Shown here: positions 15,509 to 24,034 of the stretch, one piece after another
How positions within the stretch are numbered: the first letter of the stretch is position 1
How the letters are laid out: every line of letters begins with the position of its first letter
NCBI GenBank assembly: GCA_964555935.1
Contig: CAZKUN010000084.1
Location: 1-33,175, forward strand
Direction of reading: 5' to 3'
Source: CAZKUN01 sp964555935
GTDB lineage: Bacteria; Armatimonadota; Zipacnadia; Zipacnadales; VGFC01
DNA length: 33,175 nucleotides
Made by a program: the position numbers and the translations under genes
Notes under the pieces: model-generated
What the model was told of the DNA's origin: nothing
Databases searched by the model: none
Seen by the model: only the letters and a program-made list of their open reading frames with translations

Positions 15509-17430
15509 CTATCTCGTAATCCTCATAGCCGCCAGGATCTGCGCGCGTTGACCGGATGGCTCGCGGGCCTCGACGCGCACAAGATATTGCCCCGCCGGTG
15601 CTGCGAGACCCCCGTCCGCGTGACCGCTCCAGACCATCCGCTGCAGTCCACCCTCCGTCGTCACGTCCCTCGCGACCGTTGCCACGGGGCGACCGGCGAT
15701 GTTCAACACGCTCACGGTGACGTCGGCCGCCGTGCTGAGCGTGAAGATGATCTCGGCTCCCGATCCCACGGGGACAGCGGACGCGCCCGTCACGGCCAGA
15801 ATGGCGCCCGTCGGCACGACGCCGCCCGCCAGGGGGGTGAAGTCGACTCGTCCCGAGAACGTCGGGTAGTCCTCCCTGTCGATGATCTTGGCGTTGATCT
15901 CTGCCTTCGAGATCGTGCCAAAATCGTTGCCCTCGGCCCGGATGGCCTTGGTGGTGAAGTTCTGAATGAACATCGTGTTGCTCGGGTCGAAGATGTTTCC
16001 GCCGTCATCGTCGGTGGCCTTGTTGCCGAGGCTGCCCAGGAGCCCGCGGGCGAAGTTGGTGATCTCCACCGCACACTCGCAGCCGGTGAAGGTGTTGCCG
16101 AAGATCTTCGCGTAGCCCGTGGGGCCTTGGGCGAAGACGCCGTAACTGGTCATGTTCCGGAACGTGTTATCCCGCACGATCGCGGTGGCGCTTTGGACGG
16201 AGACGCCGTACGGCATTCCGTTGGCGGGACGGCCGTTTGGGCGGACGCCGAAGGTGTTGTTCTGCACGACTGTTCCATTGCCTCCGTCGTTGACCATCAC
16301 GCCCGCGGAATGCTTGTCAGCCGTGCAGCAGAAGTAGTTGCCGGCGCTGGGCTTGTCCCCGCCGATCTCGTTGGGCCCGGTGTCGCTGACGATAACCCCG
16401 TCCTCTAGTGGGCGTTTGCCTGTCCCGGAGGCATTGGTGCCGAAATAGTTGCCTCGCACGCGGTTGCGCTTTGTGCCCGCTCCCCCAGCAGAACGCCGAC
16501 GCGCGCCGCGCCGAAGACGTTTCTCGTGGCGCGAGTGCTGCCGCCGATGGTGTTGTGGTGAGGTCCGCTGCTAACCTGCACGCACGTGCCGTCGATCGGC
16601 ATGGTGGTGTTACCGTCCGGGGCCAGCCCGAAGTAGTTGCCGGAGATCACGTTGCGCTTGGAGTTCTCACCGTAGAGGCTGATCCCGCTGAGCAGGCCGC
16701 CGAAGACATTGCGCCGGCCCGACCTGCTGCCGCCGATCCGGCAGTCACGCACGGTATAGCCCCTTACGGCGTTCCACCCGCCGGAAGCCAACGCCGTGCC
16801 GTCGCGCGCGATGCCGAAGTAGTTGCCCCAGATCTTGATGCGCGAGGAGGACTGCATGAGGATACCTTCCTGGGCCACCGCGAAGACGTTGCGCGTGAGA
16901 GGTCCCTCGCCGCCGATCAGGTTGTCCGACGACTCGGCGACCTTGATGTCGGCATCCGCGTTGCGTCGAACGTTCGTGCCCGAGCGATCGACTCCGAAGT
17001 TGCAGCCCTCGACAACGTTGTTCCACGACTTGTAGATCTTGATGGCATAGTCGTTGAAGTCGATGAGAGCCAGCCCTCGGATGGTGCAGCCCTCAAGCTG
17101 CGGGTGGCCGTGGATCCGCAACCCGTTCATCGACGCCGTGCCCTCGCCGCTGATCAGAATGTCGGGCGCGCCGTCATCGTTGAGGTCGCCGTCGACGGTG
17201 GTGCCGCTGTCGATTAGCGGGGGGAGCCACGTGGTGGGGATGATCGTTCTTGTCGTCAGGTCAGTGTGGAAGGTGATCAGGTCGGCGCCCGAACTACCAT
17301 TGGCATGTGTGATCGCTTCTCGCAACGTGCCAGGGCCGCTGTCGGCCTCGGAGGTCACCACGATCGTCCCCGCCCAGCACTGCCCCGCAAGCAGCGTCAC
17401 GGCAACAACGACAGCCCAAGCTCGTCCCAT
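15509..17430 (-). pseudogene. Secreted parallel beta-helix protein with FlgD-like C-terminal domain, frameshifted
   Basis: The 5' part starts at ATG 17430 with a signal peptide (AWAVVVAVTLLAGQCWAG) followed by TIVVTSEADSGPGTLREAIT, the usual opening of CSLREC/right-handed beta-helix proteins. Repeated 'N-x-I-x-G-N-Y-F-G' rungs follow. The frame breaks near 16480 in a run of five G (read GTTCTGCTGGGGGAGC on the minus strand); one additional G lets the rungs continue as RGNYFGTNASGTG to the stop at 15509. The C-terminal 80 residues (VTVSVLNIAGRPVATVARDV, then AGQYLVRV) form a FlgD/T9SS-like Ig domain. The combined product would be about 640 residues. Beta-helices of this type are surface polysaccharide-binding or lyase-like proteins. 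The break lies in a homopolymer and may be a sequencing error. Confidence 0.72.
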
Positions 17431-17550
17431 GGCTCTCACCGTTCCTCGAAATTCTGGCCGCCACGCGTCGACGCAGAGCATTCGACTCGGGCGCGTGCCA
17501 CTCCTGCCACGTGCCTCTTCGCGAGGTGCGCGCTTCCGCTCGCGCGGGTG

Positions 17551-18789
17551 CTAGCCTGCCTTACACAGGGCGGGGATGGGGACGGCCAGCATGTTGGGAC
17601 CAAAGGCCACGACCTCGCGCCCCATGTAGAGCACGATTCCTCTGACGAAGCGATCGCCAAGGTCTTCGGCCAGGCCGCGGAGATGACGGAAGTCCCGAGC
17701 GCTCGGCGTGGCCCCCGCTTTCACTTCGATCCCGACGACCCGTCCGCTGCTGTCCTCCAGGATGACGTCGACCTCCCGCTGGGTGTGGGTGCGGAGATGG
17801 AAGACGGAGGGCTGAGTCTCGCTCACCGCGACTTGCTTCTGGATCTCCACGGCCGCGAAGTTCTCGACCAGTCGGCCAACATGAGGGCTGTCGCTGGGCA
17901 CGGAGTTGCCCCGCGCGCCGAGAAGATGCGCCAGGAGGCCCGTGTCGTTGAGATACACCTTCGGCGAACGGACGAGCCTCTTCGTCAGGTTGCTGGACCA
18001 TGCCGGCACGACGTGCATGAGGAAGACAACGCGCAGCAGCGACACGTATCTGTCGACTGTGGTCCGCGGCAGGCCCACGGCGCGCGCGAGTTCAGAGAGG
18101 TTCAGCGGTCCGCCGGCTCGCGCCGCGATGAGACCGAGCATGCGAGGCAACTCGGCGGTTCTCTCGATCTGCGCCAACTCCCTGACATCGCGCTGGAGAA
18201 TAGACGTGAGATACGACTGGAACCACGCCGCCCTTCGCCTGGGCCTGTCTCTCGCAATGGCCTCCGGGTAACCGCCCATCACGACCCGCGTCAGCGTCTC
18301 GTCCTTGGGCTCGCCGCAGTCGGCCGGCCACGAGGGGGTGTCCGCGAACGCAGTGTCGATGAACTGGCCGGGGACGGACTCGATCTCGCTCTGAGACAGC
18401 GGCCAGAGCGTCGCGATCTGGATGCGCCCGGCCAGGGAGTCCGCCACGCTCGGCAGGAGCAGCGCGTTGGCCGAACCGGTCAGGATGAACGCGCCGGGGC
18501 GCCGCTCCCGGTCCACTCTGGCTTTGATGGCCAGGAAGAGGCCGGGCGCCCGCTGCACCTCGTCGATCGCGGCGGGGCACTCCAGTCCGTCGACGAACCC
18601 GACGGGGTCGCTCGTCGCGGCCGACAGGACGCCGAGATCATCGAGCGTCACGTAGCGCGAAACCTGACCCGCGGCGAGCAGCGACTGGACAAGGGTGCTC
18701 TTACCCACGCGCCGCGCGCCATGGAGCAACACGACCGGCGTGTCCGCCAGAGCGTCTTCGATCTCGGTGACCAATCGGCGTTGTATCAT
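17551..18789 (-). CDS. AAA-type ATPase with DUF4143 domain
   Basis: The 412-residue product has a Walker A GARRVGKST (24-32), Walker B AAIDEVQ (74-80, Asp76-Glu77), and a sensor segment FILTGSANALLLPSVADSLA with AGRI. The C-terminal DUF4143 part ends in REVDVIL and VGIEVKAG, a PD-(D/E)xK-like core. Length is normal for this large family, which often lies near toxin-antitoxin or mobile genes but has no agreed function. A winged-helix segment (LNLSELARAVGLPRTTVDRY) lies between the two. ATG 18789 has no ribosome site, and the upstream sequence is AT-rich with inverted repeats, unlike the surrounding high-GC DNA. Confidence 0.9.
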   Translation of the reverse strand: MIQRRLVTEIEDALADTPVVLLHGARRVGKSTLVQSLLAAGQVSRYVTLDDLGVLSAATSDPVGFVDGLECPAAIDEVQRAPGLFLAIKARVDRERRPGAFILTGSANALLLPSVADSLAGRIQIATLWPLSQSEIESVPGQFIDTAFADTPSWPADCGEPKDETLTRVVMGGYPEAIARDRPRRRAAWFQSYLTSILQRDVRELAQIERTAELPRMLGLIAARAGGPLNLSELARAVGLPRTTVDRYVSLLRVVFLMHVVPAWSSNLTKRLVRSPKVYLNDTGLLAHLLGARGNSVPSDSPHVGRLVENFAAVEIQKQVAVSETQPSVFHLRTHTQREVDVILEDSSGRVVGIEVKAGATPSARDFRHLRGLAEDLGDRFVRGIVLYMGREVVAFGPNMLAVPIPALCKAG

Positions 18790-18804
18790 GGTATACTATT
18801 ACCC

Positions 18805-18850
18805 GGTTAGTGGTGTAAATCTAACCACTCAATGGGTGAATATTACCACT
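18805..18850 (-). promoter_or_regulatory. AT-rich inverted-repeat region upstream of the DUF4143 gene
   Basis: GGTTAG (18805-18810) and CTAACC (18821-18826) are inverted across 10 bp, and AGTGGT (18809-18814) and ACCACT (18824-18829) form a second overlapping inverted repeat. A further ACCACT is at 18845-18850. On the minus strand TTTACA precedes TAGTAT by 15 bp. A repressor operator is plausible; the promoter elements are weakly defined. Confidence 0.4.
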
Positions 18851-18963
18851 TAAACGAGCCGTGTCAATGCCCTTCCGCGTATGGAGACGTAGAGCGAGGT
18901 GCTCGCAGCGCAATCCGCGAAGTCCCACGAGGCAGAGATTCCCATCACCGGAGAGAACCGACC

Positions 18964-19908
18964 ATGCGTGTCATCGCGCTGCTGACGCTCGGAGTGATTG
19001 CCATGCTCACATCTCAGGCCGGGGCTCAGAGCCTCGTGGAGCGGCTCGGGCACGCGCCGACGGACAAGCTGCTGATCATCAACTGCGATGATTTCGGCAT
19101 GTCTCACGCCGAGAATCAGGCCACGTTCGATTCTCTAGTGAATGGCGTGGCGACGTCGGCGACGGTGATGATGCCCTGCCCGTGGGTGCCGGAGGTCGCG
19201 CGGTGGCGGAAGGACCACCCCGGGGCGGGGTTAGGGGTACACCTGACGCTGACGAGCGAGTGGTCCGGCTATCGGTGGGCGGGAGTGTTAGGCCGCGAGT
19301 TGATCCCCAGCCTGCTCGATGACGATGGCTACCTGCCACGCGACAACGAGCCGCTGTGGGAGAAGGCCGATGTCGACGAGGCGTATGCCGAGTGCCGCGC
19401 GCAGGTCGAGCGGGCGATCGCGATGGGGCTTGAGCCCACGCATCTCGACAACCACATGGGCAGCATCCAGACGAGCGCCGAGCTGTGGCCCATCTACCTG
19501 CGACTGGCTGAGGAGTTTGACTTGCCGGTTCGGATGGCCGACGCGGGTCTGTATGCCGCGATGGGGGAGGGCGGCCGGCGAGACATCTACGCCGACAAGG
19601 GGATTCTCGGGCCGGACGTGCTGATCCACGGGCCGTGGCCTCTCGACATCACGCCGGCCGACGGGCTGGATGACGTGCCCCGCTACTACAACGATGTATT
19701 GCGGTGGTTGAAGCCGGGGACGGTGACGGAGCTATACCTGCATACGGGCATCGATGGTCCGGAGCTGCAGGCGATCTCAGGCAGCCACGAACGCCGCCAG
19801 GCGGATCGCGATTGGCTCTGCGCGCCTGAGACGCGGGCCCTGATCGATGAACTCGGGATAACGCTGATCAACTACCGGCCCATCCGCGAGCTGCAGCGGA
19901 ACAACTAG
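18964..19908 (+). CDS. Exported YdjC/ChbG-family carbohydrate deacetylase
   Basis: The 314-residue product starts at ATG 18964 (GGAGAG 8 nt upstream) with a signal peptide (MRVIALLTLGVIAMLTSQAGA). LLIINCDDFGMSHAEN contains the metal-binding Asp pair (42-43). His93 in GVHLTLTSEW and THLDNHMG (His160, His164) supply the other ligands and catalytic groups of the YdjC/ChbG/HpnK family. Members remove N-acetyl groups from chito-oligosaccharides or related sugars. Most homologues are cytoplasmic, so the signal peptide suggests action on extracellular or periplasmic glycans. A longer frame to 18832 has no ribosome site. It is followed after 27 bp by a type-III palindrome and then by the aldo/keto reductase gene. 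Confidence 0.86.
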   Translation: MRVIALLTLGVIAMLTSQAGAQSLVERLGHAPTDKLLIINCDDFGMSHAENQATFDSLVNGVATSATVMMPCPWVPEVARWRKDHPGAGLGVHLTLTSEWSGYRWAGVLGRELIPSLLDDDGYLPRDNEPLWEKADVDEAYAECRAQVERAIAMGLEPTHLDNHMGSIQTSAELWPIYLRLAEEFDLPVRMADAGLYAAMGEGGRRDIYADKGILGPDVLIHGPWPLDITPADGLDDVPRYYNDVLRWLKPGTVTELYLHTGIDGPELQAISGSHERRQADRDWLCAPETRALIDELGITLINYRPIRELQRNN

Positions 19909-19935
19909 CGCTTGCGCGTCCTCGTCGTGTCCTTT

Positions 19936-20016
19936 CCGTGCCTGCGGGTCTCCTGACCCGCTCCGTTGCGTGATCCGTACGGATAACGAAGCGGGTCAGG
20001 AGACCCGCAGGCACGG
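19936..20016. repeat. Type-III palindrome
   Basis: The near-perfect inverted repeat has arms of about 26 bp (CCGTGCCTGCGGGTCTCCTG onward) around ATCCGTACGGAT, itself a perfect 12-bp palindrome. This is the only complete copy in the window not enclosed by type-I REPs. As a hairpin it could also end transcription of the deacetylase gene, though no U-tract follows. Confidence 0.85.
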
Positions 20017-20101
20017 ACGGCAGGCCCCCGGCTACAGAGGACGTTCTCCCCGATCTCTCGAACTCGTGTTGCACACTCGTTGCAGTAGAAAGGGCTCATC
20101 G

Positions 20102-21319
20102 ATGCGCGATCGCATATCTCGCCGTGGATTTGTGCGCAAGACAGCACTCGGAGCGATTGGTGCGGGGATGGCGATCGGCGCCGGCGGAGCGCTCGCCCAA
20201 GATGCCGCCGCGCCGAAGATCGTCAAGAAGGGCGACATGGTCTTCCGACGGCTCGGTCGCACCGAGCTGATGGTGTCGGAGTTGTCCATTGGCGGAAGCC
20301 CCAGCCCTGACCCAGCTATCTTCAGCGAGGCCCTCGACAAGGGCATGAACCTCGTCGATACATCCGCGTTCTACGCGGGCGGCGAGGAGCGCATCGGCGA
20401 GGTCACCGAAGGCCGGCGTGAGGACTGCGTCATCTGCACGAAGACCATGCTCCGCGGTATGGATGATCGCAAGGCCGGCATGATCCAGGCCTGCGATACT
20501 GCGCTCGGCAAGCTCAAGACCGACTACATCGACATCTTCTGCGTGCATGCCGTCGGCGATCCATCGCAGTTCCTCGACGACGGCATTCAGGCCGGCTACG
20601 ACGCGTTGCGCGAGGCCGGCAAGATTCGGTTCGCGGGCGCCTCGTGTCATCAGAACCCCGTCGGCGTGCTGACGCCGCTGATCGAGTCGGGGCGCCTTGA
20701 CGTCGCGGTGATGGCTTTCAGCGCCTTCAGCGGAACCACCGTCACGAAAGAGTCCGGCGTCCACGATGACTTCCTCGCCGATAGCGGGCTGCAGGGCATC
20801 CTCGACAAGGCTGTCGAGGCCGATGTCGGCATCATCGCGATGAAGACGATGGCCGGCGGCGCCCGCCAGAAGCTCGACGCGTACCAGACCGGCGACACTA
20901 CGCTCGCTCAGGCGAAGATCAAGTGGGTGTTGAGTCACGAGGCCGTGGCGTCCGCGCTGTCTGAGGTTCTTTCATACGAGTTCCTCGAGGAGAACCTCGG
21001 CGCCGTCGGACAGACCCTCACGCCCGACGATCAAGCGATGCTGCGGGGCCACATCGAAGAGATGTCGGCGAGCGTCTGCCGCATGTGCGGGACGTGTGTT
21101 GGCGCGTGTCCGCGGAGCGTCCCGATCCCTGACATCCTGCGCTGCGTCACGTATCGAGACGCGCATGGTAAACCCGCCCGCGCCGCGCGCGTCTATCGCG
21201 ATAGCGTTGGCCCTCGGGTGGCCGCCGCGTGCGGCGACTGCGCGAAATGCATGCAGACGTGCCCGCACGGGATCGACATTCGCGCTCAGATGGAGCGCGC
21301 CGAGAAGGTCTTTACCTAG
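20102..21319 (+). CDS. Tat-exported aldo/keto reductase with C-terminal 2x[4Fe-4S] ferredoxin domain
   Basis: The 405-residue product starts at ATG 20102 (AAAGGG upstream). SRRGFVRK followed by ALGAIGAGMAIGAGGALAQ is a Tat signal. The reductase domain runs from FRRLGRTELMVSELSIGG. Asp and Tyr in LVDTSAFYAGGEERIGE, Lys in VICTKTM and His in IFCVHAVGD form the AKR tetrad. The C-terminus has CRMCGTCVGACP and CGDCAKCMQTCPHG, two [4Fe-4S] binding motifs. This fusion is common in planctomycete-like and related heterotrophs. Tat export fits a protein folded with cofactor before export. The electron partner and substrate are unknown. The frame continues upstream to 19970 only by reading through the type-III palindrome. 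Confidence 0.88.
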   Translation: MRDRISRRGFVRKTALGAIGAGMAIGAGGALAQDAAAPKIVKKGDMVFRRLGRTELMVSELSIGGSPSPDPAIFSEALDKGMNLVDTSAFYAGGEERIGEVTEGRREDCVICTKTMLRGMDDRKAGMIQACDTALGKLKTDYIDIFCVHAVGDPSQFLDDGIQAGYDALREAGKIRFAGASCHQNPVGVLTPLIESGRLDVAVMAFSAFSGTTVTKESGVHDDFLADSGLQGILDKAVEADVGIIAMKTMAGGARQKLDAYQTGDTTLAQAKIKWVLSHEAVASALSEVLSYEFLEENLGAVGQTLTPDDQAMLRGHIEEMSASVCRMCGTCVGACPRSVPIPDILRCVTYRDAHGKPARAARVYRDSVGPRVAAACGDCAKCMQTCPHGIDIRAQMERAEKVFT

Positions 21320-21361
21320 GCACTGGCCGCTGATGTGTCCGGGACCCATGGAGGCGGCGGA

Positions 21362-21853
21362 TTGAGGCATTTCCGGTTCCTCGGGCCTTACACGTATCGA
21401 TGGTATACGCGACCCATGTCGATGGGGGTCATCGCTATTCTCGCGGGCGGACTCGGAGCCTCATACATTGGGGCCACGGGCGGCGCGCCCGGCTGGTATG
21501 GCGGGCTGATCCTCGTCATCGCGGCGCTGGGGATCGGCGTGTTCGCGTACGCGGCTCTATGGTTCCAACCGGCGGTCGCCACGCTCGATGAAGATGGGGG
21601 CATCACCCTCGCCTGGCCCCGCAGATCCACCACGTTTCACGCCTCCGAGGTCGCTTCTGTTCGTTGGATTCGCCCCAAGTCGTGGCGAGACCGCCCGGTT
21701 CGAAGCATGGAGAACTACCGCATCGAGCTGGCGGCCCGTCGCGTCCGCGTTGAGGCGGCGCCCTGCGTCTTCCGCGAGTTTGCCGAGGCCATCCAGGCCA
21801 TCAACCCAGAGACAACGCTCGACGTGCCGAACTCCCCCGAGGAGACGGAGTAG
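21362..21853 (+). CDS. Small membrane protein with PH-like domain, paralog 1
   Basis: From TTG 21362 the product has 163 residues. GGAGG (21350-21354) lies 7 nt upstream of this codon; an alternative GTG at 21335 has no ribosome site. Two transmembrane segments (SMGVIAILAGGLGASYIGAT and LILVIAALGIGVFAYAALWF) are followed by a soluble bacterial-PH-like strand region (ATLDEDGGITLAWPRRSTTF, then YRIELAARRVRVEAA) and a helix with EFAEAIQAINPETTLDVP. It shares this layout with the next gene, 8 bp downstream. Function unknown. Confidence 0.62.
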   Translation: MRHFRFLGPYTYRWYTRPMSMGVIAILAGGLGASYIGATGGAPGWYGGLILVIAALGIGVFAYAALWFQPAVATLDEDGGITLAWPRRSTTFHASEVASVRWIRPKSWRDRPVRSMENYRIELAARRVRVEAAPCVFREFAEAIQAINPETTLDVPNSPEETE

Positions 21854-21861
21854 CCGAGGCC

Positions 21862-22326
21862 ATGCAGCGGTACCGGTTGTCTGAGGGGGTCACGCCCTAT
21901 CTGTTGCTGCGCGGCATCTGCCTGACCGTCGCTGGGCTGATGGCCTTGGTGGGGGGGATCGCTCTGCTACTGAACGGCTCGCCAAGTGCCGGAGCAACCG
22001 TGCTGGCCACAGGGCTGATCATATCGGTGACGGGCATCATCGGATTGAGAGCGTGGCCGCCCGTGGCAAGCGTTGGTTCCGGCAAGGTGGAGTTCCGATG
22101 GATCTGGGGGGCCATGGCGGTCAGCATCACCGACATCTGCGTCATGGAATGGGCGAGGCACAAGTCCATCGAGGACGGGCGCGCGCGTCATCTGGAGAAG
22201 TACCGGATAGAGGCTTGGTCGGGAACATGTAGCGTCTGGGCACACCCCGCCATGATGGCCCAGGTGGCGGCCCACCTGAGGAACCTGAATCCCAAGATCC
22301 TCATCGACGTGCCCTACCCCGACTAG
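21862..22326 (+). CDS. Small membrane protein with PH-like domain, paralog 2
   Basis: The 154-residue product has two transmembrane segments (LLLRGICLTVAGLMALVGGI and ATVLATGLIISVTGIIGL) and a soluble part (GKVEFRWIWGAMAVSITDIC, EKYRIEAWSGTCSVWAH) that ends AAHLRNLNPKILIDVPYP. The end aligns with the AIQAINPETTLDVP end of the preceding gene, so the two are tandem paralogs. ATG 21862 follows CCGAGGCC. Probably co-transcribed with 21362 and perhaps with the reductase gene. No named family recognised. Confidence 0.65.
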   Translation: MQRYRLSEGVTPYLLLRGICLTVAGLMALVGGIALLLNGSPSAGATVLATGLIISVTGIIGLRAWPPVASVGSGKVEFRWIWGAMAVSITDICVMEWARHKSIEDGRARHLEKYRIEAWSGTCSVWAHPAMMAQVAAHLRNLNPKILIDVPYPD

Positions 22327-22332
22327 CCCTGC

Positions 22333-22629
22333 TCATCCGCTGGGCGGCTCGTACTGGCCCGCGTAGAGTCGGATCGCGCGGCACACGACCGCTGAACGGC
22401 GCGGCTTCTTCCCCGTTGCGCGAAATTCATCGCTCTGAATCTTGTCGATCGCGAGGACGTCATCGGGCGTGAGGTAGACCGTCGCCTTGACCAGCGGCGG
22501 CTTCTCGGGCTGCGCGTCCTTCTGCTCCAGCCTGCTGGCCTCATCCACGCCCGCCGTCACCCGGTCGATGACGTCGTCATACATATCGCCGGCGGCTTCG
22601 CGAGTGATTTTGGCGCGCTTCTTCGGCAT
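22333..22629 (-). CDS. Ribbon-helix-helix protein, possible partition partner
   Basis: The 98-residue product starts at ATG 22629 with AAGGA upstream. A basic, flexible N-terminus (MPKKRAKITREAAGDMYDDV) precedes KATVYLTPDDVLAIDKIQSD and GKKPRRSAVVCRAIRLYAGQ, the strand and two helices of a ribbon-helix-helix DNA-binding domain (CopG/ParG-like). Small RHH proteins of this shape act as centromere-binding partners of Walker-type ParA ATPases or as plain repressors. A ParA gene lies upstream on the same strand, but 564 bp of repeats separate them, which is unusual for such an operon. It converges on the preceding plus-strand gene with only 6 bp between stops. Confidence 0.68.
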   Translation of the reverse strand: MPKKRAKITREAAGDMYDDVIDRVTAGVDEASRLEQKDAQPEKPPLVKATVYLTPDDVLAIDKIQSDEFRATGKKPRRSAVVCRAIRLYAGQYEPPSG

Positions 22630-22652
22630 GGCAGTCGTCCTTTCGCGTCTCT

Positions 22653-22729
22653 GTAGGAGGGGTTTCAACCCCGACACGCCGTTCTCCGCTACGGACGACA
22701 ACGGCGTCGGGGTTGAAACCCGCTCCTAC
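22653..22729. repeat. Inverted REP pair, right copy a type-I/type-II hybrid
   Basis: The forward type-I copy is at 22653-22675. The inverted copy at 22706-22729 has the type-I GTCGGGGTTGAAACC stem joined to a type-II CGCTCCTAC end, one base longer than either. It abuts the 179-bp tandem array. Confidence 0.8.
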
Positions 22730-22730
22730 A

Positions 22731-23190
22731 GGTCGGATCTACGTCCGTGAGGCGGAGCCGTCGTGTAGGAGCTGCTTTAGCTGCGACTCGCCAGACGCGA
22801 CAACTTGCACCCAATGCTGCTCTCTGCGCTAGCCCTCGGTCGATCGCCACTTGCGGCTTTGGCAGTGCTCATCGAGGTTGAACGTGTCGCGGCTGAACCC
22901 GCTCCTACAGGTCGGATCTACGTCCGTGAGGCGGAGCCGTCGTGTAGGAGCTGCTTTAGCTGCGACTCGCCAGACGCGACAACTTGCACCCAATGCTGCT
23001 CTCTGCGCTAGCCCTCGGTCGATCGCCACTTGCGGCTTTGGCAGTGCTCATCGAGGTTGAACGTGTCGCGGCTGAACCCGCTCCTACAGGTCGGATCTAC
23101 GTCCGTGAGGCGGAGCCGTCGTGTAGGGGCTGCTTTAGCTGCGACTCGCCAGACGCGACAACTTGCGCGCAATGCCGCTCTTTGCGCCCG
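22731..23190. repeat. 179-bp tandem repeat array (2.6 copies) of type-II REP units
   Basis: GGTCGGATCTACGTCCGTGA starts at 22731, 22910 and 23089, an exact 179-bp period. Units 1 and 2 look identical; the third is partial and diverges near its end (GTAGGGGCTGC, GCGCGCAATGCCG). Each full unit holds a forward AGCTGC-TTTA-GCTGC REP and an inverted GTCGCGGCTGAACCC REP. Open frames within it are by-products of the repeat. Together with the hybrid pair it fills the 22630-23193 gap. Confidence 0.93.
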
Positions 23191-23193
23191 TCG

Positions 23194-23964
23194 TCAGCCC
23201 TCCAACTCCGCCGCCAGCGCCCGGTACGCATCCGCCGCGTCGTGTTTCGGCGCGTACGTGAGGATGCTCTCGCCTGAGACGGCCGTCTCCTTGAGACGCA
23301 CCGTCTTCTTTATGTAGGTATCGAAGACCCGCACGCGTCCCTCGAACACGCTCCGCACGTGCTCGCAGACCTCGCGGCAGTGCAGCGTGTGCATCTCCAC
23401 CAGTGTCAGCAGGATCCCCGCGACCTCGAGGTTGGGGTTGAGTTTCGCCCGCACCTTGGCGACCGTCTGCAGCAGCAGCCGCAGACCCTTCATCGGCAGA
23501 TACTCCGCCTGCACCGGGACGAGGACCTGGTCCGCGGCCGTCAGCGCATTGATGGCCAACAGACCCAGGCCCGGCAAGCAGTCGACGAGCACGTAATCGT
23601 ACTCATCGGAGATCGGAGCGAGGATCTGCCGCAGGATCGCCTCGCCGCCGAGTGCCGTCAGCAGGTCCGCCTCTATGGCGCTCAGCGAGATATCAGACGG
23701 CGCGAGGTCCATGCCGGCGACGGTGGTGACGATGTCAGCAATGGCCGGCGCGGGCTTGTCATCGATCCCAGCGCGCATGACATGAGTGATGCACGTCTCG
23801 AGTCCCTCGGGATCGATGCCTAGAGCCGTGGTCGCGCTGGCTTGGGGGTCAAAGTCAACGATCAGCACGCGCCGCCCGCGCTCGATGAGCGCCGCGCCCA
23901 GGTTGATGGCGGTCGTGGTCTTCCCCACTCCGCCCTTCTGGTTGGCTACTGCAATGATGCTCAT
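23194..23964 (-). CDS. parA: ParA/Soj-type partitioning ATPase
   Basis: The 256-residue product has the deviant Walker A NQKGGVGKTTT (10-17), VDFDPQAS (37-43), and VLVDCLPGLGLLAINAL (a Walker A' and B region), with QAEYLPMKGL and AGILLTLVEMHTLH following, as in ParA/Soj. Length is typical of chromosomal and type-Ib ATPases without an N-terminal DNA-binding domain. It would drive DNA or cargo positioning by ATP-dependent nucleoid binding. No ParB gene is present; a ribbon-helix-helix gene is downstream beyond a tandem repeat. ATG 23964 is preceded by a well-formed promoter with an operator-like palindrome (23979-24007), so it is probably autoregulated and is the first gene of its transcript. 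Confidence 0.93.
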   Translation of the reverse strand: MSIIAVANQKGGVGKTTTAINLGAALIERGRRVLIVDFDPQASATTALGIDPEGLETCITHVMRAGIDDKPAPAIADIVTTVAGMDLAPSDISLSAIEADLLTALGGEAILRQILAPISDEYDYVLVDCLPGLGLLAINALTAADQVLVPVQAEYLPMKGLRLLLQTVAKVRAKLNPNLEVAGILLTLVEMHTLHCREVCEHVRSVFEGRVRVFDTYIKKTVRLKETAVSGESILTYAPKHDAADAYRALAAELEG

Positions 23965-23978
23965 ATTGGTTCGGTGGG

Positions 23979-24007
23979 AGTGTAGCGTTATGACGCCATA
24001 ACGTCAA
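23979..24007 (-). promoter_or_regulatory. parA promoter with palindromic operator in the spacer
   Basis: Read on the minus strand, -35 TTGACG (24007-24002) and -10 TACACT (23984-23979) are 17 bp apart. The spacer contains the perfect inverted repeat CGTTATG-ACGC-CATAACG (23986-24003 in plus orientation), so a dimeric repressor bound there would block RNA polymerase. The partner could be the downstream RHH protein; that is inference. Confidence 0.7.
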
Positions 24008-24034
24008 CCGTCATCGGGTGCGCGGCAGCTCCCT

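Noticed and set aside
19936..20016. Type-III palindromes as intrinsic terminators
   Set aside because: They recur in divergent as well as tandem gaps, lack U-tracts and nest inside other repeats, so a mobile-repeat explanation is better.
22731..23190. CRISPR-like array
   Set aside because: The 179-bp units are repeated whole with no unique spacers, and they consist of REP palindromes.
22805..23317. Several open frames with near-identical Cys/Ala-rich products
   Set aside because: They arise from translating the type-II repeat; the same peptides appear at every array and have no ribosome site.
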